From Pasteurellaceae bacterium RH1A (GTDB lineage Bacteria; Pseudomonadota; Gammaproteobacteria; Enterobacterales; Pasteurellaceae): 64,000 nucleotides of DNA. The DNA lies in contig CP015195.1 of assembly GCA_012221805.1 (NCBI GenBank), positions 915,771-979,770 on the forward strand, given 5' to 3'. The position numbers and the translations under genes are program-made. The notes beneath the pieces were generated by a model. It worked only from the letters and a program-made list of their open reading frames with translations, did no database searches and was not told the DNA's origin. Shown piece by piece: positions 28,378 through 39,570 of this stretch (position 1 is its first letter; each line of letters opens with the position of its first letter).

Positions 28378-30171
28378 ATGAAGAACATTCGTAACTTTTC
28401 GATTATTGCCCACATTGACCACGGTAAATCGACCCTGTCTGACCGCCTGATTCAAACCTGCGGCGGCCTGTCTGACCGTGAAATGGAAGCCCAGGTCTTG
28501 GACTCTATGGATCTGGAGCGTGAACGTGGCATTACCATCAAGGCCCAAAGCGTAACCCTTAACTACAAGGCCAAAGACGGCGAAACCTATCAACTCAACT
28601 TTATTGACACCCCAGGCCACGTGGACTTTTCCTATGAGGTTTCTCGCTCCCTGGCTGCCTGTGAAGGAGCACTATTGGTGGTGGATGCCGGCCAAGGCGT
28701 AGAAGCCCAGACACTTGCCAACTGCTATACGGCCATTGAAATGGACTTGGAGGTGGTGCCGATTTTAAACAAGATCGACCTGCCAGCCGCCGATCCAGAG
28801 CGGGTAGCCGAAGAGATTGAAGACATTGTTGGCATTGATGCCATGGAAGCCGTGCGTTGTTCAGCCAAAACAGGCGTGGGGATTGAGGATGTGCTTGAAG
28901 AGATCGTAGCCAAGATCCCCGCCCCTGAAGGCGATCCTGAAGCCCCATTGCAGGCCTTGATTATCGACTCCTGGTTCGACAACTACTTGGGCGTGGTTTC
29001 CTTGGTGCGGGTTAAAAACGGTACGTTGCGTAAGGGCGACAAAATTAAAGTGATGTCCACGGGCCAATCTTATAATGTGGATAGACTGGGTATTTTCACC
29101 CCGAAACAAGTCGATACTACCGAACTCAATTGCGGCGAAGTGGGCTGGGTGGTTTGTGCTATTAAAGACATCTTGGGTGCACCAGTGGGCGATACCATCA
29201 CCCACCACCACAAGCCTGCCGAAGAAGTGCTGGCTGGTTTTAAAAAGGTTAAGCCACAGGTTTATGCTGGCCTCTTCCCAATTAGCTCTGATGATTATGA
29301 AGCCTTCCGTGATGCTCTGGGTAAACTCAGCCTGAACGATGCCTCCCTTTTCTATGAGCCAGAAAACTCAACCGCCCTAGGCTTCGGCTTCCGCTGTGGC
29401 TTCTTGGGCCTGCTCCATATGGAAATTATCCAGGAGCGTTTGGAGCGGGAATACGACTTAGACCTGATTACCACTGCCCCAACCGTAGTTTATGAGGTGG
29501 TGCAAACCAATGGCGAAACGGTTTATGTGGACAGCCCGTCCAAGTTGCCACCAATCAGCAATATTGCGGAAATCCGTGAGCCAATTGCTGAATGTAATAT
29601 GCTGGTGCCGCAGGAATACCTGGGCAATGTGATTACCCTCTGTGTGGAAAAACGGGGCGTGCAAACCAATATGGTTTACCACGGCAACCAAATTGCTCTA
29701 ACCTATGAAATCCCAATGGGGGAAGTGGTCTTAGACTTCTTCGACCGCCTCAAGTCCACCTCCCGTGGCTATGCCTCCTTGGATTATGGCTTCAAGCACT
29801 TCCAGGCAGCCGATATGGTGCGGGTGGATATTATGATCAACGGCGACCGAGTGGATGCGCTTGCTCTTATCGTACATAAGGACAACGCCCAGTATCGTGG
29901 CCGTGAATTGGTGGAAAAAATGAAGGAGCTGATCCCTCGCCAGCAATTTGACATCGCCATCCAGGCTGCCATTGGCAACCACATTATTGCCCGTTCAACC
30001 GTGAAACAGCTGCGTAAGAACGTATTGGCCAAGTGTTACGGCGGTGACGTCAGCCGTAAGAAGAAACTCTTACAGAAACAAAAAGAGGGTAAGAAACGGA
30101 TGAAGTCCCTGGGTAACGTGGAAGTGCCGCAAGAGGCCTTCCTGGCTATCCTGCACGTTGGAAAAGACTAG
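28378..30171 (+). CDS. lepA: Elongation factor 4 (LepA), back-translocating GTPase
   Basis: 597 aa from ATG 28378 ([20 protein letters not shown]); an ATG two codons earlier (28372) is equally possible, and neither has a good Shine-Dalgarno. G1 [10 protein letters not shown]2 [10 protein letters not shown]3 DTPGHVDF, G4 NKID, and the LepA-specific C-terminal domain [19 protein letters not shown]. Full length. In many Proteobacteria lepB follows; here a terminator and a convergent metE follow instead. Confidence 0.96.
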   Translation: MKNIRNFSIIAHIDHGKSTLSDRLIQTCGGLSDREMEAQVLDSMDLERERGITIKAQSVTLNYKAKDGETYQLNFIDTPGHVDFSYEVSRSLAACEGALLVVDAGQGVEAQTLANCYTAIEMDLEVVPILNKIDLPAADPERVAEEIEDIVGIDAMEAVRCSAKTGVGIEDVLEEIVAKIPAPEGDPEAPLQALIIDSWFDNYLGVVSLVRVKNGTLRKGDKIKVMSTGQSYNVDRLGIFTPKQVDTTELNCGEVGWVVCAIKDILGAPVGDTITHHHKPAEEVLAGFKKVKPQVYAGLFPISSDDYEAFRDALGKLSLNDASLFYEPENSTALGFGFRCGFLGLLHMEIIQERLEREYDLDLITTAPTVVYEVVQTNGETVYVDSPSKLPPISNIAEIREPIAECNMLVPQEYLGNVITLCVEKRGVQTNMVYHGNQIALTYEIPMGEVVLDFFDRLKSTSRGYASLDYGFKHFQAADMVRVDIMINGDRVDALALIVHKDNAQYRGRELVEKMKELIPRQQFDIAIQAAIGNHIIARSTVKQLRKNVLAKCYGGDVSRKKKLLQKQKEGKKRMKSLGNVEVPQEAFLAILHVGKD

Positions 30172-30190
30172 GTTTTCTGTTTTTTGATAG

Positions 30191-30218
30191 GCACAAGCCT
30201 TTTGCTTGTGCTTTTTTT
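30191..30218 (+). terminator. lepA terminator
   Basis: Stem GCACAAGC / GCTTGTGC followed by seven T residues, 19 nt after the lepA stop. Confidence 0.85.
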
Positions 30219-30239
30219 ATGGGCGGAACTTTATCTTTT

Positions 30240-30313
30240 GATGGCGCCAGCCTCCAGGCTGGTGCCTTATATATCAATGAGTTATCAGCACCAGCCTGGG
30301 GGCTGGCGCTATC
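30240..30313. repeat. Palindromic repeat, CCAGCCTCCAGGCTGG family, copy 2
   Basis: Arms GATGGCGCCAGCCTCCAGG... and ...CTGGGGGCTGGCGCTATC around a 20-nt centre, between convergent lepA and metE. A decayed half (GCACCAGTCTGG...CCCTATC) follows at about 30338-30357, as if a second copy had been partly lost. Confidence 0.85.
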
Positions 30314-30375
30314 TTAGGTAGTCGCTATCGGTAAAAAAGCACCAGTCTGGCCCTATCTTAGCCTTATCTCATTAC

Positions 30376-30403
30376 AACAAAAAAAGCCCCTTTACGGGGG
30401 CTT
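30376..30403 (-). terminator. metE terminator
   Basis: Stem AAGCCCC / GGGGGCTT with a short loop, followed on the minus strand by a run of T residues, 18 nt past the metE stop. Confidence 0.75.
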
Positions 30404-30420
30404 GGTTCACTTCTTGTATA

Positions 30421-32691
30421 TTATTGTAATTCAGCACGCAATTTCTTGGTAACATCCACCATCACTTGCAACTGCTCGATGGTTTCCTTCCAACCACGGG
30501 TTTTGAGGCCGCAGTCTGGGTTTACCCAGAGGCGTTCTTTCGGCACAACTTTCAAGGCCTTGCGGAGTAGGTGCTCGATTTCTTCAGCCGTTGGTACACG
30601 TGGGCTGTGGATGTCGTACACGCCAGGGCCGATGTCGTTCGGGTATTTGAAATCACCAAAGGCGGTTAAGAGTTCCATATCTGAACGTGAGGTTTCAATG
30701 GTGATCACGTCCGCATCTAGGCCGGCAATGGCTGGCAGGATGTCGTTGAACTCGGAGTAACACATATGGGTGTGGATTTGAGTGTCGTCCTGCACACCCA
30801 TATAGCTTAAACGGAAGGCTTCGCCTGCCCATTGCAAATAAGCGTCCCAATCTGCCCGCTTGAGTGGCAAGCCTTCACGGATGGCTGGCTCATCAATTTG
30901 AATCACCTTGATACCCGCTTTTTCCAGATCTAACACTTCATCAGACAGGGCCACGGCGATTTGCTTACACACGATTGAACGTGGAATATCGTTGCGGACG
31001 AAAGACCATTGCAGAATCGTCACAGGGCCCGTCAACATCCCCTTCATCACCTTCTTGGTCAGACTTTGAGCATAGGCAGACCAGCGAACGGTCATTGGCT
31101 CTGGGCGAACCACATCGCCGTAAATCACAGGCGGTTTCACGCAGCGGGAACCGTAGCTTTGTACCCAGCCGAACTTGGTGAAGGCAAAGCCGTCTAAGAG
31201 TTCGCCAAAGTATTCCACCATATCGTTACGCTCAGCTTCACCGTGGACAAGCACATCTAAGTCCAATTCTTCTTGGCGGCGAACCACAAGCTCGATTTCC
31301 TTCTTCATTGCTGCTTCATAGTCTGCTAGGCTTAAATCGCCTTTTTTGAAGGCGGCACGAGCCTGGCGGATTTCGCTGGTTTGCGGGAAGGAACCGATAT
31401 TGGTGGTTGGTAAAAGCGGTAGATTTAACCAGGCATTTTGCAACTTGATCCGCTCTGCAAACGGCGATTTACGTTGGTCTGCTTGGGCTGGTAGGTTGGC
31501 TAAACGCTCGGCCACTTGAGGGCGGTGGATGTCAGCACTGGAGGCACGGGCATCCGCCGCTGCCTGGCTGGCATCAAGCTGGGCTTGCACAGCGGCACGG
31601 CCCTTGTTGAGGGCTTGTTTAAGCACATCCAACTCTTGGATTTTTTGCAGGGTAAAGGCCAACCAAGAATAAAGGGCTGGGTTTTTCTCTTTTAAGAGAA
31701 CTTCCACTTCCAAATCAAATGGGGTGTGGAGCAGTGAGCAGCTTGGGGCCAACCATAAACACTCGCCCAATTTGGCCTTGAGCGGCTCAAGCACATCTAA
31801 AACCTGGTTGAGGTTGGCACGCCAGATATTACGGCCTTCGATTACGCCCGCAGAGAGAACTTTACTGTAGTCTTCAAAGGCGGCAAGTTGTTCAGGGGCA
31901 CGAACCAGATCTAAATGTAAACCGTCCACTGGTAAGGCTTTCAAGAGTTCAGCGTGTTGGGCAACGGAACCAAAGTAGGTCGCAAGCAGGATCTTGGCCT
32001 TGACCTGACTTAGGGCAGCATAAACGGCCTTGTAGGCTTCAACCCATTCGGCTGGTAAATCAAGGGCCAGGGCTGGTTCGTCAATTTGGATCCATTCCAC
32101 ACCTTCAGCCACTAAGGCTTCTAGGATTTGGACATAAACAGGCACTAAGCTATTGAGCAGGTCAAAGCGGTTAAAGGCCTCGCCCTTTTCCTTACCCAAC
32201 CAAAGGAAGGTAAGTGGGCCGACAATCACGGGTTTAACCTGGTGGCCGGCAGCCTTGGCTTCACGCACTTGGTTTACATAGTGAGCTGGGTTGGCCTTGA
32301 ATTGGGTGTTTTTGTGGAATTCTGGCACGAGGTAGTGGTAGTTGGTGTCGAACCACTTGGTCATTTCAATGGCGAATTGGCCCTTGTTACCACGGGCAAG
32401 TTCAAAGTATTGATTAAGGCTTAGGTTTTGGCTGTCGAAGCCGAAACGGGCAGGAATGGCACCAGTGGCCACTTGGAGATCGAGGATATGATCGTAGAAG
32501 GTGAAATCGCCCACAGCCACGAAGTCCGCATTGGCTTCGGCCTGGTGTTTCCAGTTCTTTTCACGCAGGGCTTTGGCTAAATCTTGCAAGTCTTGCTCGG
32601 CAATTTCGCCTCGCCAAAAACGTTCTTCAGCAAATTTTAATTCACGTTTTGCACCCACACGAGGGAAGCCTAGGATATGTGATACGGTCAT
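30421..32691 (-). CDS. metE: Cobalamin-independent methionine synthase
   Basis: 756 aa, full length with both beta-barrel halves. Transfers methyl from 5-methyltetrahydropteroyltri-glutamate to homocysteine. N-terminal [18 protein letters not shown]; zinc ligands in HTHMCYSEF and [10 protein letters not shown]; substrate-binding IGSFPQT and [21 protein letters not shown] precedes the ATG. Three tandem MetJ-box-like octamers lie 36-59 bp upstream of the start, so methionine/SAM repression through MetJ is likely. Confidence 0.97.
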   Translation of the reverse strand: MTVSHILGFPRVGAKRELKFAEERFWRGEIAEQDLQDLAKALREKNWKHQAEANADFVAVGDFTFYDHILDLQVATGAIPARFGFDSQNLSLNQYFELARGNKGQFAIEMTKWFDTNYHYLVPEFHKNTQFKANPAHYVNQVREAKAAGHQVKPVIVGPLTFLWLGKEKGEAFNRFDLLNSLVPVYVQILEALVAEGVEWIQIDEPALALDLPAEWVEAYKAVYAALSQVKAKILLATYFGSVAQHAELLKALPVDGLHLDLVRAPEQLAAFEDYSKVLSAGVIEGRNIWRANLNQVLDVLEPLKAKLGECLWLAPSCSLLHTPFDLEVEVLLKEKNPALYSWLAFTLQKIQELDVLKQALNKGRAAVQAQLDASQAAADARASSADIHRPQVAERLANLPAQADQRKSPFAERIKLQNAWLNLPLLPTTNIGSFPQTSEIRQARAAFKKGDLSLADYEAAMKKEIELVVRRQEELDLDVLVHGEAERNDMVEYFGELLDGFAFTKFGWVQSYGSRCVKPPVIYGDVVRPEPMTVRWSAYAQSLTKKVMKGMLTGPVTILQWSFVRNDIPRSIVCKQIAVALSDEVLDLEKAGIKVIQIDEPAIREGLPLKRADWDAYLQWAGEAFRLSYMGVQDDTQIHTHMCYSEFNDILPAIAGLDADVITIETSRSDMELLTAFGDFKYPNDIGPGVYDIHSPRVPTAEEIEHLLRKALKVVPKERLWVNPDCGLKTRGWKETIEQLQVMVDVTKKLRAELQ

Positions 32692-32726
32692 AAGAATCTC
32701 CTTAGTTTATCTTGAAATCAGGATTT

Positions 32727-32750
32727 AGACGTTTAGCCGTCTAAACTTCT
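32727..32750 (-). promoter_or_regulatory. MetJ operator of metE
   Basis: Three contiguous octamers AGACGTTT, AGCCGTCT and AAACTTCT, with one, one and two mismatches to the met box AGACGTCT. Tandem boxes are how MetJ binds cooperatively. Confidence 0.75.
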
Positions 32751-32864
32751 GGAAGCCATCATCTACAATTTTTGTTTATTATGCAACTTCATAATTTTCA
32801 CACTGAAGATGAAAAATTTTAATAAAGGAGTGTTTAAGAAAGGAAAGGCGGATTTGAGATAGGA

Positions 32865-32890
32865 AAAAACCTACCAAGCGGTAGGTTTTT
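32865..32890. terminator. thrS terminator
   Basis: Perfect 11-bp stem AAAAACCTACC / GGTAGGTTTTT around AAGC; an uptake-like AAGCGGT lies in the loop and arm. Confidence 0.8.
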
Positions 32891-32908
32891 CTTCATTTCT
32901 TGCAAATT

Positions 32909-34840
32909 TTACTCTTCGCCCAGTAGCTTCAACTCACGGCTGCGTACTTGGTTTTTGAGGATTTCGGCAAATTCAGCCACGGTGTATGTGCCTAAATCTG
33001 CCCCACGGCGGGTACGCACCGATACCTTGCCTTCGGCGATTTCCTTGTCGCCACAAACCAGCATATAAGGCACACGGCGGAGGGTGTGTTCACGCACCTT
33101 GAAGCCAACTTTTTCGTTGCGGAGGTCTGATTTCACACGCAAACCAGCGTCTGAAAGCTGTTTAACCACCTCTTGAACGTAATCGGCTTGGCTGTCGGTA
33201 ATGTTCATCACCACTGCCTGCACTGGGGCTAACCAGGCTGGGAAAAAGCCAGCGTATTCTTCGGTGATAATGCCGATGAAGCGTTCGATAGAACCCAAAA
33301 TAGCACGGTGGATCATCACAGGTGTGCGGCGGCCGTTGTCTTCTGCCACATAAGAAGCGTCTAAACGCTCTGGCAGGAAGAAGTCCAACTGCACCGTGCC
33401 ACACTGCCAGGCACGATCTAGGCAGTCGTAGAGGGTGAACTCAATTTTCGGGCCGTAGAAGGCGCCTTCGCCCTCTTGGATTTCAAATTCCAAGCCATTG
33501 GCCTTAAGGGCGGCGGCCAAGTCAGCTTCAGCCTGATCCCACATTTCATCTGAGCCAATGCGTTTTTCAGGGCGAGTAGAAAGTTTAACCACAATGTTGC
33601 TAAAGCCAAAGGTGCTGTAGATGTCGTAAACCATCTTGATACAAGAGGTCACTTCAGCTTCCACCTGATCTGGCGTACAGAAAATGTGGGCATCGTCTTG
33701 GGTAAAGCCCCGCACCCGCATAATGCCGTGCAGGGAGCCAGACGGCTCATTACGGTGGCAAGAACCAAATTCAGCCATACGCAGCGGCAGATCACGGTAG
33801 GATTTAAGCCCTTGGTTGAAGATCTGAACATGGCCTGGGCAGTTCATTGGCTTGATGGCATATTCACGGTTTTCTGATTGGGTAGTGAACATCATAGCGC
33901 CATAGTTTTGCCAGTGGCCGGTTTTCTCCCACAAGACACGGTCCATCATAAATGGGCCTTTGACCTCTTGATAATCGTATTCCTTGAGTTTGGTCCGCAC
34001 AAAGGTTTCTAGCTCACGGAAGATGGTCCAGCCATCATTGTGCCAGAAAACCATACCTGGCGCTTCTTCCTGCATATGGAAGAGATCAAGTGCTTTACCA
34101 ATTTTGCGGTGGTCACGCTTGGCTGCTTCTTCTAAGCGGTGGAGGTAGTCGGCTAATTGTTTTTTATCAGCCCAGGCTGTGCCGTAAATCCGTTGCAACA
34201 TCTTGTTCTTGCTGTCGCCCCGCCAGTAGGCCCCTGCCACTTTTTGCAGTTTGAAGTGGTGGCAGAAGCGCATATTTGGCACGTGTGGGCCCCGGCACAT
34301 ATCGATATATTCTTCATGATGATAGAGGGCTGGTGTGGCGGTGCGTTCGATATTTTCATCTAAAATCGCCATTTTATAAGGCTCGCCACGCTTCTCAAAG
34401 GTATCACGGGCTTCCTGCCAGCTCACAGGTTTTTTCACGACATCGTAATTGGTCTTGGCCAGCTCCAACATCCGTTTTTCCAGGGCATCTAAGTCTTCTT
34501 GGGTCAGCGAACGATCCAAATCCACATCATAGTAGAAGCCATTGTCGATGGTCGGGCCAATGGCCATTTTGACATCTGGGAAGAGCTGCTTGATGGCATG
34601 GCCCAACAAATGGGCAGTCGAGTGGCGGATAATTTCCAGGCCGTCTTCGTCCTTGGCCGTAATGATTTCAAGGCTGGCATCTTCAGAAATGATGTCGCAG
34701 GCATCACGGCGGACACCGTTTACACGACCGGCAATAGTGGCCTTGGCCAAGCCTGCCCCAATGTTTTGGGCAACTTCGAGAACAGAAACAGGATGGTCGA
34801 ATTGACGTTGTGAACCGTCAGGTAAAGTAATAATTGGCAT
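32909..34840 (-). CDS. thrS: Threonyl-tRNA synthetase
   Basis: 643 aa, full length. TGS domain (1-62), editing domain with [17 protein letters not shown] and the zinc/editing residues of YIDMCRGPH, class II catalytic core with motif 2 [15 protein letters not shown], and a C-terminal anticodon-binding domain (about 535-643). Charges tRNA-Thr and hydrolyses Ser-tRNA-Thr. infC does not follow, unlike many Gammaproteobacteria. The leader carries two anticodon-arm-like hairpins, strongly suggesting self-repression of translation. Confidence 0.97.
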   Translation of the reverse strand: MPIITLPDGSQRQFDHPVSVLEVAQNIGAGLAKATIAGRVNGVRRDACDIISEDASLEIITAKDEDGLEIIRHSTAHLLGHAIKQLFPDVKMAIGPTIDNGFYYDVDLDRSLTQEDLDALEKRMLELAKTNYDVVKKPVSWQEARDTFEKRGEPYKMAILDENIERTATPALYHHEEYIDMCRGPHVPNMRFCHHFKLQKVAGAYWRGDSKNKMLQRIYGTAWADKKQLADYLHRLEEAAKRDHRKIGKALDLFHMQEEAPGMVFWHNDGWTIFRELETFVRTKLKEYDYQEVKGPFMMDRVLWEKTGHWQNYGAMMFTTQSENREYAIKPMNCPGHVQIFNQGLKSYRDLPLRMAEFGSCHRNEPSGSLHGIMRVRGFTQDDAHIFCTPDQVEAEVTSCIKMVYDIYSTFGFSNIVVKLSTRPEKRIGSDEMWDQAEADLAAALKANGLEFEIQEGEGAFYGPKIEFTLYDCLDRAWQCGTVQLDFFLPERLDASYVAEDNGRRTPVMIHRAILGSIERFIGIITEEYAGFFPAWLAPVQAVVMNITDSQADYVQEVVKQLSDAGLRVKSDLRNEKVGFKVREHTLRRVPYMLVCGDKEIAEGKVSVRTRRGADLGTYTVAEFAEILKNQVRSRELKLLGEE

Positions 34841-34859
34841 AAAAGATCCTTACAGTGGT

Positions 34860-34980
34860 CGCCCCAACAATGGGCGGACTTGTGATTGGGTTAATTATCT
34901 TAAAGAAAAAACCGCCTGCAAGCGGTTGATTTTCTAAACATTTTTGCAAATTTCGCTTACTTTCACCCCAACAATGGGTG
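34860..34980 (-). promoter_or_regulatory. thrS operator: two tRNA-Thr anticodon-arm mimics
   Basis: In the mRNA sense (minus strand) there are two hairpins, each with a 5-bp stem and a 7-nt loop AUUGUUG. The distal one is CACCC-loop-GGGUG (34980-34964), the proximal one CGCCC-loop-GGGCG (34876-34860). The loop is identical while one stem pair changes in a compensatory way (A-U to G-C). UGU, an anticodon for threonine, occupies the middle three loop positions as in a tRNA anticodon loop. The proximal hairpin ends 8 nt before the AAGGA ribosome site. E. coli thrS is repressed by ThrRS binding comparable mimics. Confidence 0.8.
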
Positions 34981-34996
34981 CATGAGAAGCAGGTGA

Positions 34997-35024
34997 ATTT
35001 TAGCATAGAATTGGAGGGGAGCAA
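34997..35024 (-). promoter_or_regulatory. thrS promoter
   Basis: TTGCTC (-35) and TAAAAT (-10) with a 16-nt spacer on the minus strand. The start would be near 34990, just before the first anticodon-like hairpin. Confidence 0.5.
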
Positions 35025-35092
35025 AATGTAGAATATAGTATTTTTATACAGTATAATAGGGAGCTTAGATTGTTACATATTTACTTTAATAG

Positions 35093-36334
35093 ATGATGCA
35101 TACAGATTTAACACATATAGCCAACAATAATTATGAATTTTCTTTTTTTGATGAAGACTGGCGGATGAAGCCTTTCTCTTCACCTAATGCTCATATACGC
35201 TTAGCAACCGTTTTTAGTGGTATAGGAGCTATTGAACAAGCAATGAAGCGTCTAAATCTTAATCACTCCATTGTTTTTGCTGGTGATATTGATCCTCATG
35301 TTAAAAAAAGTTATTTAGCCAATTATGCTTTATCAGAAGAACGATGGCACTCAGATATTACAACTTTTGATGCAAGCCCTTATTTAGGAAAAGTTGATAT
35401 CTTAGTTGGAGGAAGTCCTTGTCAAGCCTTTTCAATGGTTGGTAAGAGATATGGTTTAGAAGATACAAGAGGGACATTATTTTATGATTTTGCTCGAGTT
35501 GTTAATGAAACCCAGCCTAAAGTATTCATATATGAAAATGTAAAGGGATTGCTTAATCATGACAATGGAAATACTTGGAATGTTGTAAAAGAAGTATTTG
35601 AAAGTTTAGGGTATGATCTCTATTTTCAAGTATTAAATAGTAAAAATTATGGTATTCCACAACATCGGGAACGTATTTTTGTAGTAGGATTTAGAAATTC
35701 GCCTTATAATGGATTTATATTTCCAAATGAGATTCCTTTAGAACATACCATGCAGGATTTTCTAGAGGATTATATAGACAGTAAATATTTTCTAAAAGAA
35801 AAAGGTATCAAGTTTGTTACAAGTTCAAAAAATAGACAAAAACGTTATACTCAGATAAATGGTGATGTTATGCTGTGTCAAAAAGCAAATCAACAGTTTA
35901 ATTGGCATGGCGATTTTGTATTTGAGCTAGCAACCAATGATCATAGTTTTGATGAGTTCATATTTAATGTAAATGATGTGGAAGAAAAATATTATTTATC
36001 TACAAAGGTTAAAGATTATGTTTTAGCTGGTGGAACAAAAAATTTTAAAACTAGTAAAGAAACTGACCTATCTGTAGCAAGACCACTTTTACAAACTATG
36101 CATAAAATGCATAGAGCAGGAGTAGATAATTATGTAACTCATAATAAAGGTCGAATTAGAAAACTCACTCCTAGAGAGTGTTTAAGATTAATGGGCTTTC
36201 GAGATGATTTTCAAATCGTTGTAAGTGATACTCAAACCTATCGTCAAGCAGGAAATAGTATAGTTGTTGATGTGTTAATTGCTTTATTAAAACAAATGGA
36301 TATTACACAGTATGGAGAAAATTATGTTAATTGA
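35093..36334 (+). CDS. DNA (cytosine-5) methyltransferase of a type II R-M system
   Basis: 413 aa. C5-methyltransferase motifs in order: I (ATVFSGIGAIEQA), IV with the catalytic Cys near residue 109 (GGSPCQAFS), VI (ENVKGLL), VIII (QHRERIFVVGF), IX (RKLTPRECLRLMGF), X (QAGNSIVVDV). The target-recognition region (about 235-335) was not recognised, so the specificity is unknown. Protects DNA from the overlapping endonuclease. TATAAT at 35052-35057 is a likely -10; no clear Shine-Dalgarno. Strongly AT-rich compared with thrS and metG on either side, indicating transfer. Confidence 0.92.
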   Translation: MMHTDLTHIANNNYEFSFFDEDWRMKPFSSPNAHIRLATVFSGIGAIEQAMKRLNLNHSIVFAGDIDPHVKKSYLANYALSEERWHSDITTFDASPYLGKVDILVGGSPCQAFSMVGKRYGLEDTRGTLFYDFARVVNETQPKVFIYENVKGLLNHDNGNTWNVVKEVFESLGYDLYFQVLNSKNYGIPQHRERIFVVGFRNSPYNGFIFPNEIPLEHTMQDFLEDYIDSKYFLKEKGIKFVTSSKNRQKRYTQINGDVMLCQKANQQFNWHGDFVFELATNDHSFDEFIFNVNDVEEKYYLSTKVKDYVLAGGTKNFKTSKETDLSVARPLLQTMHKMHRAGVDNYVTHNKGRIRKLTPRECLRLMGFRDDFQIVVSDTQTYRQAGNSIVVDVLIALLKQMDITQYGENYVN

Positions 36335-37304
36335 AGGTAAGAAATATATACCTATTGATACTAAAGAAAAAGTTACCATTGCTGATTCTTTTGTTGTTAG
36401 AGCCAACAAAATTGGCTCAGGAAATGGGGAGGCAAAATTATATGTAGGTAATGATAACCAAGAGACTCGTAAGTTCTTTGGTGAGGAAGGGTTTTTAAGT
36501 AAGTGTTTTTTATTAAAGCAAGACCTCATTAAATACCTTAATGAAACAAAAGAAGAGTATCTTCATCCCGAGCAACCCTATAACAATCCTCATAAGCTTC
36601 CTAGTTTATGGCTAGAGCGTATGGAAAAAATAAAATCATTACCCGAAGTTATTTGGTTTTATATTCAAGAACAAAAACAAATATTTGGTTCTAGAGTATA
36701 TGTTAAATATGAAGATGCTAGGTCAAGAATAGGATATGAGCTAATTAGAGAGCTTTCATTACCCAATATAACATATATTTCCATGGTGAAGCTAATTGAT
36801 GAAAGAAAGGTTAATTATGTTTTCTATGTTAGGCTATTCGCTGATTATTTTGGTAATGTGGTTCATCCGTCTATTATTGAACAGGAAGAAAATAGCATTC
36901 TTAGTGAAGAAAACACTCCTGAAAGAAAAGAAAAGTTAAGAGCAAGACAAGGACAAGGTGAATATAGGAGAAAATTGTTAGAACAATGTCCATTCTGCCC
37001 AATAACTTCTATCTCAGATGATCGTTTATTAATTGCCAGCCATATAAAACCTTGGGCTAAATCAAATGATTTTGAAAAAACTGACCCGTATAATGGGTTC
37101 ATGTTTACTCCAACAATAGATCATTTATTCGATCGAGGATTTATTACATTTACAGATAATAAAGAGATGCTTTTATCTCCATTTTTATCTAAAATGACCT
37201 ATTCAAAATTAGGATTAAGTGATCATAAAAAATATCCATTACTGAATATTGATGGTAGAGAACACTATTTAGAATATCATAGGCGAGAAATTTGGAAAGG
37301 ATAG
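36324..37304 (+). CDS. HNH-family type II restriction endonuclease
   Basis: 326 aa from ATG 36324, chosen because GGAG lies 6 nt upstream; an ATG at 36312 is also in frame. C-terminal HNH-type nuclease of the SHI-PW class (about 230-310): CPFC, LIASHIKPW, DPYNGFMFTPTIDHLFDRGFI. The N-terminal two thirds presumably bind DNA and have no motif I know. It overlaps the methyltransferase end by 11 bp, so expression is coupled and follows the protective enzyme. AT-rich like its partner; recognition sequence unknown. Confidence 0.85.
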   Translation: MLIEGKKYIPIDTKEKVTIADSFVVRANKIGSGNGEAKLYVGNDNQETRKFFGEEGFLSKCFLLKQDLIKYLNETKEEYLHPEQPYNNPHKLPSLWLERMEKIKSLPEVIWFYIQEQKQIFGSRVYVKYEDARSRIGYELIRELSLPNITYISMVKLIDERKVNYVFYVRLFADYFGNVVHPSIIEQEENSILSEENTPERKEKLRARQGQGEYRRKLLEQCPFCPITSISDDRLLIASHIKPWAKSNDFEKTDPYNGFMFTPTIDHLFDRGFITFTDNKEMLLSPFLSKMTYSKLGLSDHKKYPLLNIDGREHYLEYHRREIWKG

Positions 37305-37309
37305 ATTAT

Positions 37310-37340
37310 ACCTCCTTCTTAAGGAAGGAGGTGCTTTCTT
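37310..37340. terminator. Terminator after the R-M genes
   Basis: Stem ACCTCCTT / AAGGAGGT with a short loop, followed by GCTTTCTTT, between the convergent endonuclease gene and metG. Confidence 0.65.
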
Positions 37341-37357
37341 TATGCATAAGCTCAGGC

Positions 37358-39418
37358 TTATTTCACCTGCATACCCGGCCGAATCCCCTCATCGCCTGAA
37401 AGCAGGAAGAGATCCGAACCGCCTGTGCCAGCTGAGAGGATCATACCTTCTGATAAGCCAAACTTCATTTTGCGAGGTGCGAGGTTGGCCACCATAATCA
37501 CAAAACGGCCATTGAGTTCTTCTGGCTTAGAATAGGCAGCCTTAATACCCGAAAATACTTGGCGTTGATGATCGCCTAAATCAAGCTGGAACTTGAGCAG
37601 CTTGTTGGACTCTGGCACGGCTTCACAACTAATGACCTTGGCCACCCGCAGGTCGAGTTTGGCAAAATCATCAATAGTGATTTCAGGGGCGATTGGCTCA
37701 ATGCTTTCATCACAAGCGGTTGCTTTTTCCGCTTTTTCTGCAACCTGACCAGAGCGGGCCTGCATCAGGGCAAATTCGGCCTTGGTTTCCTCAATCACGG
37801 CATTGATCTGCTTCATATCCAAACGCTGGAAGAGCGGTTTGAATGGGGCGATTTGATGGCCAAGGAGCGGCTGGCCGATATTGGCCCAGGTCAGTTCAGT
37901 CTGTAAGAAGGCCTCAATTCTGGCCACCAATTCTGGCATAACTGGCTTGATAAAGGCGGCCAGCACTCGGAAGAGGTTGAGGGACTGGGAGCAAACTGCC
38001 CGCAATTCTTCATCACGAGTTGGATCCTTGGCAATCACCCAAGGGGCCTTGTCGTCCACATACTTATTGGCCTTGTCAGCCAAGGCAGTGATTTCACGAA
38101 TGGCCTTGCTGTACTCACGGCTTTCATAATAGGCGGCGATCTGCTCCGATTGGGCAACAAATTCAGCGAAAAGGGCCTCATCGTCGAGTTTTTCGGCCAT
38201 CACGCCATCAAAACGCTTGGTTAAGAAGCCTGCTGAGCGGGAGGCGATATTCACGAACTTATTGACCACATCGCTGTTAAGGCGTTGGACGAAGTCGTCT
38301 AGGTTGAGGTCTAAATCTTCAATCCGGTTGTTGAGCTTGGCTGCGTAGTAGAAACGCAGGCATTCAGGATCTAAGTGGCGTAAATAGGTGCTGGCCTGGA
38401 TAAAGGTGCCACGAGACTTGGACATCTTGGCCCCGTCCACGGTGACATAGCCGTGGGCAAAGACGTTGGTTGGCTTGCGGTGGCCAGCTCCCTCTAACAT
38501 GGCTGGCCAGAAGAGGCTGTGGAAGTAAACAATGTCCTTGCCGATAAAGTGGTAGAGTTCGGCATCGCTGTCCTTTTTCCAGAAGTCCTCAAAGTTGAGG
38601 CCAGTGCGGTCGCAGAGGTTTTTGAAGGAGGCCATATAGCCGATTGGGGCATCTAACCAAACGTAGAAGAACTTGTTGTCGGCATCTGGGATTTCAAAGC
38701 CAAAATAAGGGGCATCACGGCTGATATCCCACATCTGCAAGCCGCTTTCAAACCATTCCTGCATCTTGTTGGCGATTTCAGGTTGAAGCGTGCCTGAACG
38801 GGTCCAATCCTTGAGCATGCTTTCAAAGGCCGGCAAGTCAAAGAAGAAGTGCTCTGATTCCTTGACCACAGGCGTTGCACCCGACACGGCTGAACGTGGG
38901 TTGATCAGATCCATTGGGCTATAAGTGGAGGCACAGACTTCACAGTTGTCGCCATACTGATCTTCCGCCTTACATTTTGGGCAGGTGCCTTTCACAAAGC
39001 GGTCTGGCAGGAACATATTTTTTTCAGGGTCGAAGAGCTGGGCAATCACCTTGCTCTTGATAAAACCATTAGCCCGCAGTTTCTTGTAGATTTCTGCTGT
39101 TAACTCACGGTTTTCTTCACTGTGGGTGGAGTGGTAGTTATCAAAGCTAATGTTAAAGCCGGCGAAATCCCGCACATGATCGGCCTTGGCCTTTTCGATC
39201 AGCTCTTCAGGGCTGATACCTAGCTTGTCGGCATTGAGCATAATAGGCGTGCCGTGGGCATCATCGGCACAAACAAAGTGCACCTCGTGGCCCCGCATCC
39301 GCTGGAAACGCACCCAAATATCGGCCTGGATATGCTCTAGCATATGGCCCAAGTGAATGGCCCCGTTGGCATAAGGCAGGGCACAGGTAACTAACATTTT
39401 TCTTTTGGCTTGTGACAT
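37358..39418 (-). CDS. metG: Methionyl-tRNA synthetase
   Basis: 686 aa from ATG 39418 ([19 protein letters not shown]); the frame extends 29 codons upstream without MetRS similarity. Class I signatures HLGH and KMSKSRGTF, zinc-binding [17 protein letters not shown], tRNA-binding anticodon domain, and a C-terminal EMAP/Trbp111-like dimerisation domain (about 580-686, with [20 protein letters not shown]). Full length for the Gammaproteobacterial type. Intergenic DNA toward thiI contains an uptake-like ACAAGCGGG. Confidence 0.97.
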   Translation of the reverse strand: MSQAKRKMLVTCALPYANGAIHLGHMLEHIQADIWVRFQRMRGHEVHFVCADDAHGTPIMLNADKLGISPEELIEKAKADHVRDFAGFNISFDNYHSTHSEENRELTAEIYKKLRANGFIKSKVIAQLFDPEKNMFLPDRFVKGTCPKCKAEDQYGDNCEVCASTYSPMDLINPRSAVSGATPVVKESEHFFFDLPAFESMLKDWTRSGTLQPEIANKMQEWFESGLQMWDISRDAPYFGFEIPDADNKFFYVWLDAPIGYMASFKNLCDRTGLNFEDFWKKDSDAELYHFIGKDIVYFHSLFWPAMLEGAGHRKPTNVFAHGYVTVDGAKMSKSRGTFIQASTYLRHLDPECLRFYYAAKLNNRIEDLDLNLDDFVQRLNSDVVNKFVNIASRSAGFLTKRFDGVMAEKLDDEALFAEFVAQSEQIAAYYESREYSKAIREITALADKANKYVDDKAPWVIAKDPTRDEELRAVCSQSLNLFRVLAAFIKPVMPELVARIEAFLQTELTWANIGQPLLGHQIAPFKPLFQRLDMKQINAVIEETKAEFALMQARSGQVAEKAEKATACDESIEPIAPEITIDDFAKLDLRVAKVISCEAVPESNKLLKFQLDLGDHQRQVFSGIKAAYSKPEELNGRFVIMVANLAPRKMKFGLSEGMILSAGTGGSDLFLLSGDEGIRPGMQVK

Positions 39419-39570
39419 GGTACTTCTCTTGAATAAAAAATTTGGGGCAGATTGTAGCACAAGCGGGGGAAATTTTTGAGGTTTTTGCAAGGCCATTTGA
39501 TACATGTTCTTTCGAGAATTGGGGCCTTTATGCTAAAATCCAGCCATTTCAGTCTATAAAAGCCTAATTT

